Below the pieces are notes generated by a model. That model ran no database searches, was not told where the DNA came from, and worked only from the letters and a program-made list of their open reading frames with translations. Made by a program: the position numbers and the translations under genes. Shown piece after piece: positions 54,030 to 63,722 of a stretch of 64,000 nt of DNA; position 1 is the first letter of the stretch, and each line of letters begins with the position of its first letter. Source of the stretch: Alphaproteobacteria bacterium (GTDB lineage Bacteria > Pseudomonadota > Alphaproteobacteria > UBA828); the NCBI GenBank assembly GCA_022826345.1, contig JAJDVB010000162.1, positions 1 through 64,000 on the forward strand, written 5' to 3'.

Positions 54030-55430
54030 CTACTCCGCCGCGTCGAGGCGGCGTTCCTGCTGCATCCAGCGCGGCTTGCTGGTCGCGTGCTCGCGCACGA
54101 AGCTCTGGGTCGGCATCCGGGGATCCTCCCAGTAGAGCATGGGCTTTTCCCAGTTGTAGCGCGCGGGCTCGGGGATCGGCGCCTCGGTATCGACCACCGC
54201 GCCATCCTTCATCACGACGGTTAGACGCTGGCGGTCTTGCAGCACGGCGATGTCGGCGAGCGGGTCACCGTCCACCACCAGGATGTCGGCGAGCTTGCCT
54301 TCCTCCAGGGTGCCGATCTCGTCCTCCATGCCGAGCGTCAGCGCCGCGTTGGCTGTTCCCGCGCGGATCGCCTCCATGGCGCTCAGGCCGCCATAGGTCA
54401 TCAGGTGCTCCATCTCGCGGGCGTGCCATTCGCCGTAGGGCACCGAGCCCTGGCCGCTGTCGGTGCCGGCGACGATGGTGATTCCTTCGGCATGGGCACG
54501 GGTGACGACGTTGGCAAGCCGCTCGACCTCGTCCTTGTAGGCGTCGAGGATGAAGTCGGAACAGCCGAGATCCGGGCCCCATTCGAGGGTGTTCGCGAGC
54601 AGCGAGAAGGTCGGGATCAGCGGCGTCGGGTTGCGGAAAAGCACGTCCAGATCGTCGTCCGACATGTAGGAGCCGTGGATGATCCAGTCGAAGCCGGCGC
54701 GGATCGCGTCCGCCGCCGCGCGGCCCGAGCGCGCATGGATGGTGCAGACCTTGCCGAGCCGGTGCGTGACCTCGGCGATGGCGCGCAGGTCGTCGAGGCC
54801 GATGCTGCCGGCAAGCTCCGCATCGCCGGTCAGCACGTCGCCGTCGCCCGCCACCTTCACGATGTCGACGCCGTCCTTGATCTCGCGACGGGCCTCCGTG
54901 ACCATCTCCTCGCGCGTGTTGCAGAGCACGGCGAACGACGACTTGGGGTGCTCCATCCAGCTCGGCCAGGGCGAGCCGATGGCGTTGAGGGTGGTGATGT
55001 AGCGCCCGGCGGAGGCCATGCGCGGCCCCTCGATCAAGCCGGCGTTGACGGCGTCGCGGACCGCGACCGAGATGTTCCAGGTGGAGCCTGGATCGGAGAA
55101 CGCGGTGACGCCCGCACGCAGCACCTTGCGCGCGTTGTTGGCGGCGCGCAGGGTCCGGTACTCCACACCCGCGTAGAGGTCGAGCTCCTCGAAAGACAGG
55201 ATGTCGCCGTAGGAGATGTGGCAATGGGCGTCGATCATGCCCGGCATGACGGTGCGGCCGGCGGCATCGATGGTCCGGTAGCCGCCCAGGGTCTCGCCTG
55301 CGGCCGCGACCTCCCGATCAGGGCCGATCTTGCGGATGCGGTTGCCTTCCACCAGCACCGAGACGCCGTCCTGCGGCGCCGCACCTGTCGCGTCGAGCAG
55401 CCGCCCGCCGGCGATCAGATATCCGCCCAT
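54030..55430 (-). CDS. metal-dependent amidohydrolase (imidazolonepropionase/prolidase-like)
   Basis: 466 residues. The amidohydrolase metal ligands are in order: His69-x-His71 in GMIDAHCHIS, the probable carboxylated Lys in DIVKVAGDGD, His in VCTIHARSG, His in WIIHGSYMS and Asp in VAGTDSGQG. The N- and C-terminal small beta-domains are also present (LEEGKLADILVVDGDPLAD). No signal peptide. The ATG at 55430 follows GGGAGGGGCAG. It converges on the sphingomyelinase gene. Relatives degrade imidazolonepropionate or dipeptides; the substrate here is not known. Confidence 0.88.
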   Translation of the reverse strand: MGGYLIAGGRLLDATGAAPQDGVSVLVEGNRIRKIGPDREVAAAGETLGGYRTIDAAGRTVMPGMIDAHCHISYGDILSFEELDLYAGVEYRTLRAANNARKVLRAGVTAFSDPGSTWNISVAVRDAVNAGLIEGPRMASAGRYITTLNAIGSPWPSWMEHPKSSFAVLCNTREEMVTEARREIKDGVDIVKVAGDGDVLTGDAELAGSIGLDDLRAIAEVTHRLGKVCTIHARSGRAAADAIRAGFDWIIHGSYMSDDDLDVLFRNPTPLIPTFSLLANTLEWGPDLGCSDFILDAYKDEVERLANVVTRAHAEGITIVAGTDSGQGSVPYGEWHAREMEHLMTYGGLSAMEAIRAGTANAALTLGMEDEIGTLEEGKLADILVVDGDPLADIAVLQDRQRLTVVMKDGAVVDTEAPIPEPARYNWEKPMLYWEDPRMPTQSFVREHATSKPRWMQQERRLDAAE

Positions 55431-55576
55431 ATCACTGCCCTCCCCTGCGCTCCTGCGCTCGCTCGCGTGACGCCCAGTAGGGTCGGCCGCCGCGTCGAAG
55501 CAAGTTTGGAATCGCCCTTCGCCCTCTGTACGATCAGCGGCAGCTTGAGGCAACCGAATAGCCGGGGAGGCAGGGC

Positions 55577-56572
55577 ATGAGCAGAGTTGGCGTCGCGTTC
55601 TCGGCTGGCTTGAATGCGTCTGAAACCGTCGAGTGCGCGCAACTCGCCGAATCACTCGGCTATGATTCGGTGTGGATGGCGGAGGGGCACGGCGGCGACC
55701 AATTCGCGGTGCTCTCGGCGGTCGCGGCACAGACCAGCAGGGTGCAGCTCGGCACCTGCATTTCCAGCGTCTTCGTCCGCTCGGCGCCCACCATCGCCAT
55801 GTCGGCGGCGGTGGTCGATCAGCTTTCCGAGGGCCGGTTCATTCTCGGCTTGGGCTCCAGCCACAAGGTCCAGGTCGAGCCCGAGCACGGCCTCGTCTAC
55901 AGCAAGCCAGTAACGCGCGTGCGGGAGACCGCCGAGGTCGTGCGCCGCCTGCTCAGGGACGGCCAGGTCTCCTACCATGGCGAGACCGTCACCATCGAGA
56001 ACTACGAGCTCTGGTTCCAGCCGTTCCGGCCCAGCCTCCCCATCTATTATGCCGCCGTCTTCCCCAAGATGATGGGGGTCTGCGGGGAGGAAGCGGACGG
56101 CATCATCCTGACCCGGACCACGCTCGATGTCGGCGCGGAGGCGCGCGGACACATCGCGGCCGGGGCGAAGGCGGCGGGACGCGAGCCCGGCGCGGTCGAC
56201 GTCACAACACTGATCCCAACTGCAGCCGCCGACGATCCGGCCGACGCCTACAATGCGCTCCGGCCAGGCGTCGCGATGTATACGGGCTTTTTCCCCCGCT
56301 ACAACCGGATGGCGCAGGACCAGGGCTTCGGCGAGGAAGCAGCAACGATCGCCGAGCTATGGGGGCGTGGCGACCGCGAAGCCGCGACCCGGGCGGTGAG
56401 CGATGCGCACATCGATGCGGTCTGTATCGCGGGCACGCCTGCATACTGCCGCGAGCGGATCGAGGCCTATCGCGCCTCGGGCATCGACCTGCCGATGATC
56501 GCGCCGATGGCCGCCGGCCCCAACGCCAGGGAGATGGCCGAGACCACCATCAGGGCCTGCGCCCCGCGCTAA
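55577..56572 (+). CDS. LLM-class F420/FMN-dependent oxidoreductase
   Basis: 331 residues with the luciferase-like TIM-barrel pattern: ESLGYDSVWMAEGHGGDQFA near residue 26, TSRVQLGTCISSVFVRSAPT near residue 55, and FILGLGSSHKVQVEPEHG near residue 93. Such enzymes use reduced flavin, or F420, on small organic molecules. GGGGAGG lies eight bases before the ATG. The TRAP transporter genes start 57 bases downstream on the same strand, so the enzyme may act on the imported compound. Confidence 0.9.
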   Translation: MSRVGVAFSAGLNASETVECAQLAESLGYDSVWMAEGHGGDQFAVLSAVAAQTSRVQLGTCISSVFVRSAPTIAMSAAVVDQLSEGRFILGLGSSHKVQVEPEHGLVYSKPVTRVRETAEVVRRLLRDGQVSYHGETVTIENYELWFQPFRPSLPIYYAAVFPKMMGVCGEEADGIILTRTTLDVGAEARGHIAAGAKAAGREPGAVDVTTLIPTAAADDPADAYNALRPGVAMYTGFFPRYNRMAQDQGFGEEAATIAELWGRGDREAATRAVSDAHIDAVCIAGTPAYCRERIEAYRASGIDLPMIAPMAAGPNAREMAETTIRACAPR

Positions 56573-56629
56573 GAGGGTCGTCGTGTCGCTGCCCGAAAGT
56601 CTGAGCGTTCCGTCGCGGGAGGTGCGGGC

Positions 56630-57139
56630 GTGACCGGCGCGATGCGCGGCTACATCCTGGTCGTGGACACGGTTAACCGCCGTGTCGGGCGCGTCATCAT
56701 GTACGGCATGTTCGCGATCATGGCGATACTGCTGTGGTCGTCGCTCTCGAAGACGTTTTTCAATCCCTCATTGTGGACGCTCGAAATGGCCCAGTTCGCG
56801 ATGGTGGGCTATTACATTCTGGGCGGTCCCTACGCGGTTCAAACGGACGCGAACGTGCGGATGGACCTGTTCTATGGTTCGTGGTCCGCGCGCCGTAAGG
56901 CGTGGCTCGACGTTTTCACGGTGTTCTTTCTCCTCTTCTATCTGGCGGTTCTTCTCTGGGGTGGAATCGACTCCACGATCTACAGTTTTCAGTACGGCGG
57001 CGAGCGAAGTCCCAGCGCCTGGCGGCCCTATCTCTGGCCGATCAAGGTGGTGATGGTCACCGGTATTGTTTTGATGGTTTTCCAGGCGGTTTCCGAGTTC
57101 TTCAAGGACATCCTGCGGCTTCGGCGCGAGGAGTTTTGA
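56630..57139 (+). CDS. dctQ: TRAP transporter small permease (DctQ type)
   Basis: 169 residues with four membrane helices (starting GRVIMYGMFAIMAILLW, then FAMVGYYILGGPYAV, VFFLLFYLAVLLWGG and VVMVTGIVLMVFQAV), and the QTDANVRMDLFY motif between helices two and three. It forms the inner-membrane part with DctM. The start is GTG at 56630 after GGGAGG; ATG at 56642 is the alternative. The stop overlaps the dctM ATG. Confidence 0.93.
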   Translation: MTGAMRGYILVVDTVNRRVGRVIMYGMFAIMAILLWSSLSKTFFNPSLWTLEMAQFAMVGYYILGGPYAVQTDANVRMDLFYGSWSARRKAWLDVFTVFFLLFYLAVLLWGGIDSTIYSFQYGGERSPSAWRPYLWPIKVVMVTGIVLMVFQAVSEFFKDILRLRREEF

Positions 57140-58464
57140 TGTCCTACGAGCTCATCACCATCCTGATGTTCGCGTTGATGATGCTCATGCTGGCGACCGG
57201 TCAGCGTGTCTTCGCCGCCATCGGCTTCGTCGCGGTTCTCTCTGCGCTCCTGCTCTGGGGCGATCGCGGCGGTTACGACCTGGGCTTCGCCGCCGCTATG
57301 AAGCTCATGAAATGGTACCCACTGCTGACGCTGCCGATGTTCATTTTCATGGGCTACGTGCTCTCGGAATCGAGGATCGCGGACGACCTCTACCGCATGT
57401 TCCACGTCTGGACTGGCGGCATGGCCGGCGGGCTCGCCGTGGGCACGATCGGCCTCATGGTGTTGGTCTCGGCGATGAACGGGCTGAGCGTCGCAGGCAT
57501 GGCAATTGGCGCGACCATCGCGCTGCCCGAACTGCTCAAGCGCAACTACGACAAACGCATGGTGACCGGCGTCATCCAGGCCGGAAGCTCGCTCGGCATC
57601 CTCGTACCGCCATCGGTGGTGCTCGTGCTCTATGCGATGATTGCGCGCCAGCCCGTGGGGCAGCTCTGGCTTGCGGGGATCTTCCCCGGTCTCATGATGG
57701 CCGGGCTCTTCGTCCTCTACATCACATTGCGCTGCTGGATCACGCCGGAACTGGGTCCGGTTCTTCCCAAGGCGGACCGCGACGTGCCCCGGGCCGAGAA
57801 GCTCAAGCTCCTTCGCGCCGGCCTCCTGCCGCTGTTCATCTATGCGGTGATGATCGTGCCCTTCGTCACCGGTTCGACCTCGCTCGTCGAATCCTCGGCC
57901 ATCGGCGCGCTCGCCGCCTTCCTCGCCGCCGTGGTCAGGCGCCGCATGACCCGGCAGGTCTTCGAGAACTCCGTGCGCAACACGCTCCGCATCACCTGCA
58001 TGTTCATGTGGATCATCCTCGCGGCGCTGGCCTTCGGCTCGGTGTTCGACGGGCTCGGGGCCGCCAAATCGATCGAAAGCCTCTTCACCGATCAAATGGG
58101 GCTTTCGCCGTGGATGGTCCTTATTCTCATGCAGCTCTCGTTCCTCGTGATGGGAACGTTCCTCGACGACACGGCGATGCTGGTGATCGTGGCGCCGCTC
58201 TACGTCCCACTCGTCGACGCCCTGGGCTTCAACCTGATCTGGTACGGCATCCTCTACACGATCACCACGCAGATCGCGTACATGACGCCACCCTTCGGCT
58301 ACAACCTGTTCCTCATGCGGGCCATGGCCCCGCCCGAAGTCACCTTGCGCGACATTTACCGATCGATCATCCCGTTCGTCGGCGTGATGATCGTTGCACT
58401 CGCGATCATCATGATCTTCCCGGAAATCGCCCTGTGGTTCCCGTCTTATGTTTACGGTTTCTGA
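57139..58464 (+). CDS. dctM: TRAP transporter large permease (DctM type)
   Basis: 441 residues, about 12 hydrophobic segments. Family motifs: PLLTLPMFIFMGYVLSES near residue 60, MNGLSVAGMAIGATIALPEL near residue 113, VIQAGSSLGILVPPSVVLVLYA near residue 145 (given in part: AGSSLGILVPPSVVLV) and TTQIAYMTPPFGYNLFLM near residue 375. It couples solute uptake to the sodium or proton gradient. Start at 57139 overlaps dctQ by one base. Confidence 0.96.
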   Translation: MSYELITILMFALMMLMLATGQRVFAAIGFVAVLSALLLWGDRGGYDLGFAAAMKLMKWYPLLTLPMFIFMGYVLSESRIADDLYRMFHVWTGGMAGGLAVGTIGLMVLVSAMNGLSVAGMAIGATIALPELLKRNYDKRMVTGVIQAGSSLGILVPPSVVLVLYAMIARQPVGQLWLAGIFPGLMMAGLFVLYITLRCWITPELGPVLPKADRDVPRAEKLKLLRAGLLPLFIYAVMIVPFVTGSTSLVESSAIGALAAFLAAVVRRRMTRQVFENSVRNTLRITCMFMWIILAALAFGSVFDGLGAAKSIESLFTDQMGLSPWMVLILMQLSFLVMGTFLDDTAMLVIVAPLYVPLVDALGFNLIWYGILYTITTQIAYMTPPFGYNLFLMRAMAPPEVTLRDIYRSIIPFVGVMIVALAIIMIFPEIALWFPSYVYGF

Positions 58465-58509
58465 GCGTAACGCGGTTTGGTTCACTTCAACCCGGAAGGA
58501 GAAAAAACC

Positions 58510-59553
58510 ATGACAACACGGCGTAATCTTCTCAAGGCCGCCGCCGCCGTTCCGGCCGCAGCCGCAGCCGCAGCTATCGTGAAGCCTTCGGTTGCGCAGG
58601 CGCAGATCACCTGGCGGATGCAGACCTATGCCGGCCCCGCCCTGGCCGAGCATGTGGTGGTCCCCGCGATCGAAATGTTCAACAAGATCGCGGGCGAGCG
58701 CATGCAAATCGAGCTGTTCTTCTCCGATCAGATCGTGCCCACGGGCGAGCTCTTCCGCGCCATGCAACGCGGCACCATCGACGCGGTGCAGTCCGACGAC
58801 GACTCCATGGCGTCGCCCACCGAGGTCACCGTCTTCGGTGGGTACTTCCCGTTCGCATCGCGCTATTCGCTCGACGTGCCCGTGCTCTTCAACCAGTACG
58901 GCCTGAACGAGATCTGGGGTGCCGAGTACGAGAAGGTCGGGATCAAACACATCTCGGCGGGCGCCTGGGACCCCTGCCACTTCGCGACCAAGGACCCGAT
59001 CCACTCGCTCGCCGACCTGGAGGGCAAGCGGGTCTTCACCTTCCCCACCGCGGGCCGGTTCCTCACCCAGTTCGGCGTGGTGCCCGTCACGCTCCCGTGG
59101 GAGGACATCGAGGTCGCCGTGCAGACCGGCGAGCTCGACGGCGTCGCCTGGTCCGGCATCACCGAGGACTACACGGTGGGCTGGGCCGACGTGACCAACT
59201 ACTTCCTCACCAACAATATCTCGGGCGCCTGGATCGGCCACTTCTACGCCAACATGGAACGCTGGAACGAAGTGCCTGAAGACCTGCAGACTCTCCTGCG
59301 CGTGATCTGCGATCAGTCCCACTACTACCGCCAGTGGTGGTATTGGGGCGGCGAGGCCAGTCTGCGCGTCCACGGCACCAAGATGCAGCTGACCTCGATC
59401 CCGGATGAGGAATGGGCGCAGGTGGAAGCCGCCGCGCGCACGTTCTGGGACGAGATCGCGGCCGAATCGGAGACCAAGGCCAAGGTGGTCGAGGTCTTCA
59501 AGCAGTACAACGCGGACATGGAAAGGGCGGGCCGACCCTACCGTTACGCTTGA
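58510..59553 (+). CDS. dctP: TRAP transporter substrate-binding protein (DctP type) with a Tat-like signal
   Basis: 347 residues. The N-terminus MTTRRNLLKAAAAVPAAAA carries twin arginines in a TRRNLLK context and an Ala-rich core, cut after AQA, suggesting export by the Tat pathway. The mature protein follows the DctP pattern: DQIVPTGELFRAMQRGTID near residue 80, LADLEGKRVFTFPTAGRF near residue 170, and the AVQTGELDGVAWSG segment near residue 203. Tryptophan and aromatic residues are abundant in the pocket region. GGAAGGAG stands before the ATG at 58510. Ligand unknown; organic acids are the typical class. Confidence 0.93.
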   Translation: MTTRRNLLKAAAAVPAAAAAAAIVKPSVAQAQITWRMQTYAGPALAEHVVVPAIEMFNKIAGERMQIELFFSDQIVPTGELFRAMQRGTIDAVQSDDDSMASPTEVTVFGGYFPFASRYSLDVPVLFNQYGLNEIWGAEYEKVGIKHISAGAWDPCHFATKDPIHSLADLEGKRVFTFPTAGRFLTQFGVVPVTLPWEDIEVAVQTGELDGVAWSGITEDYTVGWADVTNYFLTNNISGAWIGHFYANMERWNEVPEDLQTLLRVICDQSHYYRQWWYWGGEASLRVHGTKMQLTSIPDEEWAQVEAAARTFWDEIAAESETKAKVVEVFKQYNADMERAGRPYRYA

Positions 59554-59563
59554 TCCGCGAGAG

Positions 59564-59590
59564 GCGGCCCCGCGTCACGCGCGGGGCCGC
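59564..59590. terminator. strong GC hairpin between dctP and the aminotransferase
   Basis: GCGGCCCCGCG and CGCGGGGCCGC form a perfect 11-bp stem with a five-base loop (TCACG). It occupies the short gap between two genes that end toward each other, the right arm touching the stop codon of the aminotransferase. A T-run is lacking on either side, so it is a bidirectional stall site or weak terminator rather than a canonical intrinsic one. Confidence 0.5.
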
Positions 59591-60909
59591 TACCACCCGG
59601 CGTAGGCGGCGATGTCTTCGTCGGAGACGCGGCCTGCCGTCACGTCCTCCAGTGCTCGGTCCAGGATGGCGAGGCCCTCGTCGATCTCGTCTTCGGAGAT
59701 GGTGAGCGGCGGGGTGAGCTCGAGCACGTTGGACTCCATGCCGACGTAGTAGAAGATCAGCCCGAGCTGGTGCGCGCGGAAGGCGACTTTCGCCGTCTCG
59801 CTGCTCGCGGGCTCCTTGCTCACCGGGTCGCGGACCAGCTCGACGCCGCAGGTGAGGCCCCTGCCCCGCACGTGGCCGATCAGCGCATGGCGCTGGGCGA
59901 GCCGGGCCAGCCCCGCCAGCAGGTGCTCGCCCCTAAGGGCGGCCCTGGTCATCAGGTCCTCGTCCTGGATGGTGCGCATGACCGCGCGGCCGGCGGCAGC
60001 GCAGACCGGGTTGCCGGCTGCGGTCATGATGGCGAAGGCAGGCTGCAGGTTCATCAGCTCGGCTGGACCGATGATCGCGGAGATCGGCAAGCCCCCGCCC
60101 AGCCCCTTGCCGTAGACGACGATGTCCGGGCTCAAGCCCTCGGCCTCGAAGGCATGGAAGAGCCCGGTGCGCCCCATGCCCACCTTGACCTCGTCCACGA
60201 CGATCAGGATGCCGTGGGCGCGGCAGCGCTCCTCCAGCCCCTTGAGGAAGCCGGCGGGCGGCACGATGAGGCCGCCGTCCGACTGGATCGGCTCGATGAA
60301 GACGGCGGCGATCTCGCTTGGCCGAAGCTCGCTCTCGAAGCGGCGGTCGAGATCGGCGAGCGCGCCTTCGACCAGGTCGGGTGTGAACTGCGGGCGGTAG
60401 GGATCGGGATAGACCAGCCGCGTGAGCCCCGCGCGCGCCGGCGCGTGGCTCTGGGAGCTGTGGCCCGAGACCGACATCGAGGCAGCGCTGCCGCCGTGAT
60501 AGGCGCCGACGAAGGAGAGGATTCCGCGGCGGGGTGACGCCGCCTCCAGCAGGCGCACCACTGCGTCGTTGGCGTCGGACCCGGCATGGCCGAACCAGAC
60601 CCGCCGGTCGCGATCGTCCGGCAATCGCGCCAGCAAGTCCTCGGCGAGCCCGACCGCGTTCCCGACCGCGCACGAGGCAAGGCTCACCGCCCCCATGTTG
60701 CTCACGGCCTCGCTCACCGCCTCCGCCAGCGCCGGGTGACCGTAGCCCAGGCATGCCGCGCCCCACGAGGCGCTGAAGTCGAGCACGCGCCGGCCGCCCT
60801 CCTCGATCACGTAGGAGCCCTCGCCACCCACGGTGGTCGCCGGGAAGAAACGAATCCGCTCGATATCGGCGATGGTGCGCCCGTCGCGGGTCAACAGGTC
60901 GTCAGTCAT
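59590..60909 (-). CDS. class III aminotransferase (PLP dependent)
   Basis: 439 residues. The PLP lysine is Lys268 in VVYGKGLGGGLPISA, the pyridine-nitrogen Asp239 in IVVDEVKVGMGRTG, and FVGAYHGGSAASMSVSG near residue 133 supplies the phosphate and cofactor contacts. Relatives act on 4-aminobutyrate, beta-alanine, taurine or diamines. ATG at 60909 is the family start. The amidase gene ends 44 bases upstream of it, so the two are probably one transcript that releases and then transaminates an amine. Confidence 0.92.
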   Translation of the reverse strand: MTDDLLTRDGRTIADIERIRFFPATTVGGEGSYVIEEGGRRVLDFSASWGAACLGYGHPALAEAVSEAVSNMGAVSLASCAVGNAVGLAEDLLARLPDDRDRRVWFGHAGSDANDAVVRLLEAASPRRGILSFVGAYHGGSAASMSVSGHSSQSHAPARAGLTRLVYPDPYRPQFTPDLVEGALADLDRRFESELRPSEIAAVFIEPIQSDGGLIVPPAGFLKGLEERCRAHGILIVVDEVKVGMGRTGLFHAFEAEGLSPDIVVYGKGLGGGLPISAIIGPAELMNLQPAFAIMTAAGNPVCAAAGRAVMRTIQDEDLMTRAALRGEHLLAGLARLAQRHALIGHVRGRGLTCGVELVRDPVSKEPASSETAKVAFRAHQLGLIFYYVGMESNVLELTPPLTISEDEIDEGLAILDRALEDVTAGRVSDEDIAAYAGW

Positions 60910-60953
60910 GGCGCGATCCCGCTTCGATGTTTGCGGTGCGTGTGGGCGGTGAG

Positions 60954-62375
60954 TCAGATCGGCGGCAGCACGTCCCGCCACGGATTGGCCGCCTCGTAGG
61001 CCGCGGCTGCCTGGAAGACGCTGAGATCGTCGTAGGTCCGCCCGACGATCTGAATGCCGGTGGGCAGGCCGTCGGACGAAAGTCCGCTCGGCACCGCGAT
61101 CACCGGGCACTGGCTCACCATGTTGAAGGGGTAGCAGAGGTTCCAGCCGAGGTAGGCGTGAACCGGCTTGCCGTTGACCCGGAAATCCTCCGCGCCGCAG
61201 TCGTGCTCCGCCGCCACCGTCGGCACCGCGAGCGATGGGCAGACCAGGATGTTGCACGCCTCCAGGATCGGCGCCAGCGAGCGGTACATCGCGCCCCGCA
61301 CGATGTTGCAGCGGTAGAGCGTCCCCGCCGAGTGCGCGCGGCCGTTCTCGATGATGCCGACCATGTAGGGGTCCATCTCGTCCCGCCACTCGTCGACCAT
61401 GCCGCCGAGGCTCGACGCCGCCATGCCCTCCCAATAGCGGAGATAGGGATGGGGCAGGTCGAACCCGTTCCAATCCGGCTTCACCTCGCGGATGGTGCAG
61501 CCAAGGCCGCGAAACACCTCCACCGCGGCTTCCGTGTTACGAGCGACCTCGGGGTCGATCTCGAACATGCCAAGGTCCATGGAGACGCCGACGGTCCAGC
61601 CCTCGATCGGCGGATAGCTGTCGGGCAGGACGACCCGCTCCTTGAGCGAGCACATGTCGTCGCCGTGCGCGCCCGACATCACGTTCTGCATCAGCGCGGC
61701 ATCGCCGACGCTCCGCGTCATCGGCCCGTAGTGGAGCAGCGATTCGATGGGATGGTCGACATCGAGGGGATTGCGCCCGAAGGGCGGCTTGTAGCCGACG
61801 ATATGGCAGGCGGCGGCCGGAATGCGCACGGAGCCGCCGGCGTCCGTGCCATCCGCCAGCACCGTCATGCCGGCGGCGAGCGCGGCACCGGCGCCGCCCG
61901 ACGAGCCGCCGGGGGCGTGCTCCAGGCTCCAGGGGTTGCGGGTGACGCCCCAGAGCGGGCTCGCGGTGATCGGCGCGTAGGCGAACTCCGGCGTGGTCGT
62001 GCGCGCGTGCATGATGCCGCCCGCGTCGAGCAGGCGGGCGACGGTGGGCGCCGAGCGCTCGGGCCGATGGTCCGCGAACGCCTTGGAGCCGAAGGTGGTG
62101 AGCTCGCCCGCGACCGGGTGAAAGTCCTTGATCGCGACCGGGATCCCCTCCAGCGGACGCGCCTCCCCGCGCGCGTAGGCGGCCTCGGCGGCGCGGGCCT
62201 GGTCGAGCGCGCGCCCGGCATGGACCTCGGTGAAGGCGTTGAGCGCGGGGTTGACGGCGTCGATTCGCGCGAGCGTCGCCTCCATGAGCGCGACCGGCGA
62301 GAGCGTGCCGGCCTTGAACGCGGCGATCGCCTCGGTGGCGGTGAGGGTGCAGAGCTCTCGGGGGGACAAGGCCAT
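60954..62375 (-). CDS. amidase (amidase-signature family)
   Basis: 473 residues. The Ser-cisSer-Lys triad is visible as Lys83 in VAIKDFHP, Ser158 in PGGSSGGAGAALAAG and Ser182 in GTDAGGSVRIPAA. No signal peptide. Family members hydrolyse a wide range of carboxamides; it is distinct from GatA. Its product would be an ammonium or amine plus a carboxylate, fitting the co-directional aminotransferase. The 42-base gap to uppS contains no marked signals. Confidence 0.93.
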   Translation of the reverse strand: MALSPRELCTLTATEAIAAFKAGTLSPVALMEATLARIDAVNPALNAFTEVHAGRALDQARAAEAAYARGEARPLEGIPVAIKDFHPVAGELTTFGSKAFADHRPERSAPTVARLLDAGGIMHARTTTPEFAYAPITASPLWGVTRNPWSLEHAPGGSSGGAGAALAAGMTVLADGTDAGGSVRIPAAACHIVGYKPPFGRNPLDVDHPIESLLHYGPMTRSVGDAALMQNVMSGAHGDDMCSLKERVVLPDSYPPIEGWTVGVSMDLGMFEIDPEVARNTEAAVEVFRGLGCTIREVKPDWNGFDLPHPYLRYWEGMAASSLGGMVDEWRDEMDPYMVGIIENGRAHSAGTLYRCNIVRGAMYRSLAPILEACNILVCPSLAVPTVAAEHDCGAEDFRVNGKPVHAYLGWNLCYPFNMVSQCPVIAVPSGLSSDGLPTGIQIVGRTYDDLSVFQAAAAYEAANPWRDVLPPI

Positions 62376-62417
62376 GTGGTCTCCGTTCGGCCCGGCTACG
62401 CCGCCCCGGCCCGGCGG

Positions 62418-63152
62418 CTAGCTGCGGGCGCCGCCGTAGCGCCGCTCGCGGCGCCGGAACTCGCCGATCGCCTGATCGAGGTGCTCCAGCGTGAAGTCGG
62501 GCCAGAGCGTCGATACGAACACCAGCTCCGTGTAGGCCGCCTGCCAAAGCAGGAAGTTGCTGAGGCGCTGCTCGCCGCTGGTGCGGATCACCAGATCGAG
62601 GTCCGGCAGGTCGCGGGTCTGGAGATGGCGCTGGACCGTCTCCTCGGAAATCTGGTTGGTATCGAGCGCCCCGTCGCGGACCTGCTCGGCAATCCGGCGC
62701 ACGGAATCGACGATCTCCTGACGCCCGCCGTAGTTGACCGCGACGGTGAGGGTAATCGTGGCGTTGTGCCGGGTGCTCTCCTCGGCCTCGCCGATGAGGG
62801 CGTTGATCTCCCCGCTCAGCCGCGCGCGGTCGCCGATGAAGGCGATCTGGACGCCGTTGCCGTGCAGGTCGGCGACCTCGCGGCGCAGGTAGAGCCGCAG
62901 CAGCCCCATGAGGTCCGCGACCTCGCCCTCGGGCCGCTTCCAGTTTTCCGATGAGAACGCGTAGATGGTGAGGTAGCGGATGCCACGGTCGGGGCAGCCC
63001 CGCAAAATTCTCTTCACGACCTCGGCGCCGCGCCGGTGCCCTGCCGCTCTCGGCAAGCCCCGCGCCCGTGCCCAGCGCCCGTTTCCGTCCAGAATGATGC
63101 CGACGTGCAGGCCGGAATCCTGCCGGTCGGCGAATGACTGCGCGAGCGCCAT
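62418..63152 (-). CDS. uppS: isoprenyl transferase (undecaprenyl diphosphate synthase)
   Basis: 244 residues. UppS builds the C55 carrier lipid for peptidoglycan. The Asp-containing motif GIILDGNGRWARARGLPRAAGH is at residues 17-38 (given in part: VGIILDGNGRWARARGLPRA); the C-terminal motif DLVIRTSGEQRLSNFLLWQ is near residue 192. The ATG at 63152 begins two bases after the frr stop. Gene order pyrH-frr-uppS is standard in proteobacteria. Confidence 0.97.
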   Translation of the reverse strand: MALAQSFADRQDSGLHVGIILDGNGRWARARGLPRAAGHRRGAEVVKRILRGCPDRGIRYLTIYAFSSENWKRPEGEVADLMGLLRLYLRREVADLHGNGVQIAFIGDRARLSGEINALIGEAEESTRHNATITLTVAVNYGGRQEIVDSVRRIAEQVRDGALDTNQISEETVQRHLQTRDLPDLDLVIRTSGEQRLSNFLLWQAAYTELVFVSTLWPDFTLEHLDQAIGEFRRRERRYGGARS

Positions 63153-63154
63153 GT

Positions 63155-63712
63155 TCAGACCTGCAGGATCTCCTGTTCCTTGGCCTCGAACATCTCGGTC
63201 ATCTTCTTGACGAACCCGTCGGTCATCTCCTGAATCTCGCCCGCCCACAGCCGCGATTCGTCCTCGCCGAGCTCGCCGGCACGCTCCATCTTCTTGAGTT
63301 GATCCATACCGTCGCGCCGGACGTTGCGCACCGCCACTTTGGCCTGCTCGGCATACTTGGCGGCAACTTTGGCGAGTTCGTGGCGGCGTTCCTCGTTCAG
63401 CTCCGGGATCGGGATGCGGAGCGACTGGCCGTCGACGATCGGATTGAGCCCGAGATCGGAAGAGCGGATCGCCTTCTCCACCGCCTTCACCTGGGTCTTG
63501 TCCCAGACCTGGACCGAGAGCATGCGCGGCTCGGGAATGTTGATGGTCGCAACTTGATTGAGGGGCATCTCCGTCTCGTAGGCCTCGACCACGATGGGCT
63601 CCAACAGGCTCAAGGACGCCCGCCCGGTGCGGAGGCCACCCAGCTCCTTCCGGAGCGCCTCGACGGCGCCGTTCATCCGGCGTTCCAAGTCGTCGAGATC
63701 AGGATCGGCCAT
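63155..63712 (-). CDS. frr: ribosome-recycling factor
   Basis: 185 residues, the exact length for RRF, which releases ribosomes from mRNA after termination together with EF-G. Motifs [20 protein letters not shown] near residue 29, [20 protein letters not shown] near residue 84 and [20 protein letters not shown] near residue 137 are diagnostic. ATG at 63712; the pyrH stop lies ten bases upstream of it, with no repeat or promoter between. Confidence 0.97.
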   Translation of the reverse strand: MADPDLDDLERRMNGAVEALRKELGGLRTGRASLSLLEPIVVEAYETEMPLNQVATINIPEPRMLSVQVWDKTQVKAVEKAIRSSDLGLNPIVDGQSLRIPIPELNEERRHELAKVAAKYAEQAKVAVRNVRRDGMDQLKKMERAGELGEDESRLWAGEIQEMTDGFVKKMTEMFEAKEQEILQV

Positions 63713-63722
63713 CGCGGCAGCC

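Noticed and set aside
57028..59373. Long minus-strand open frame (781 codons) across the TRAP genes
   Set aside because: The composition is extreme in His, Glu, Asp and Arg and it is antisense to dctM and dctP, whose families are clear.
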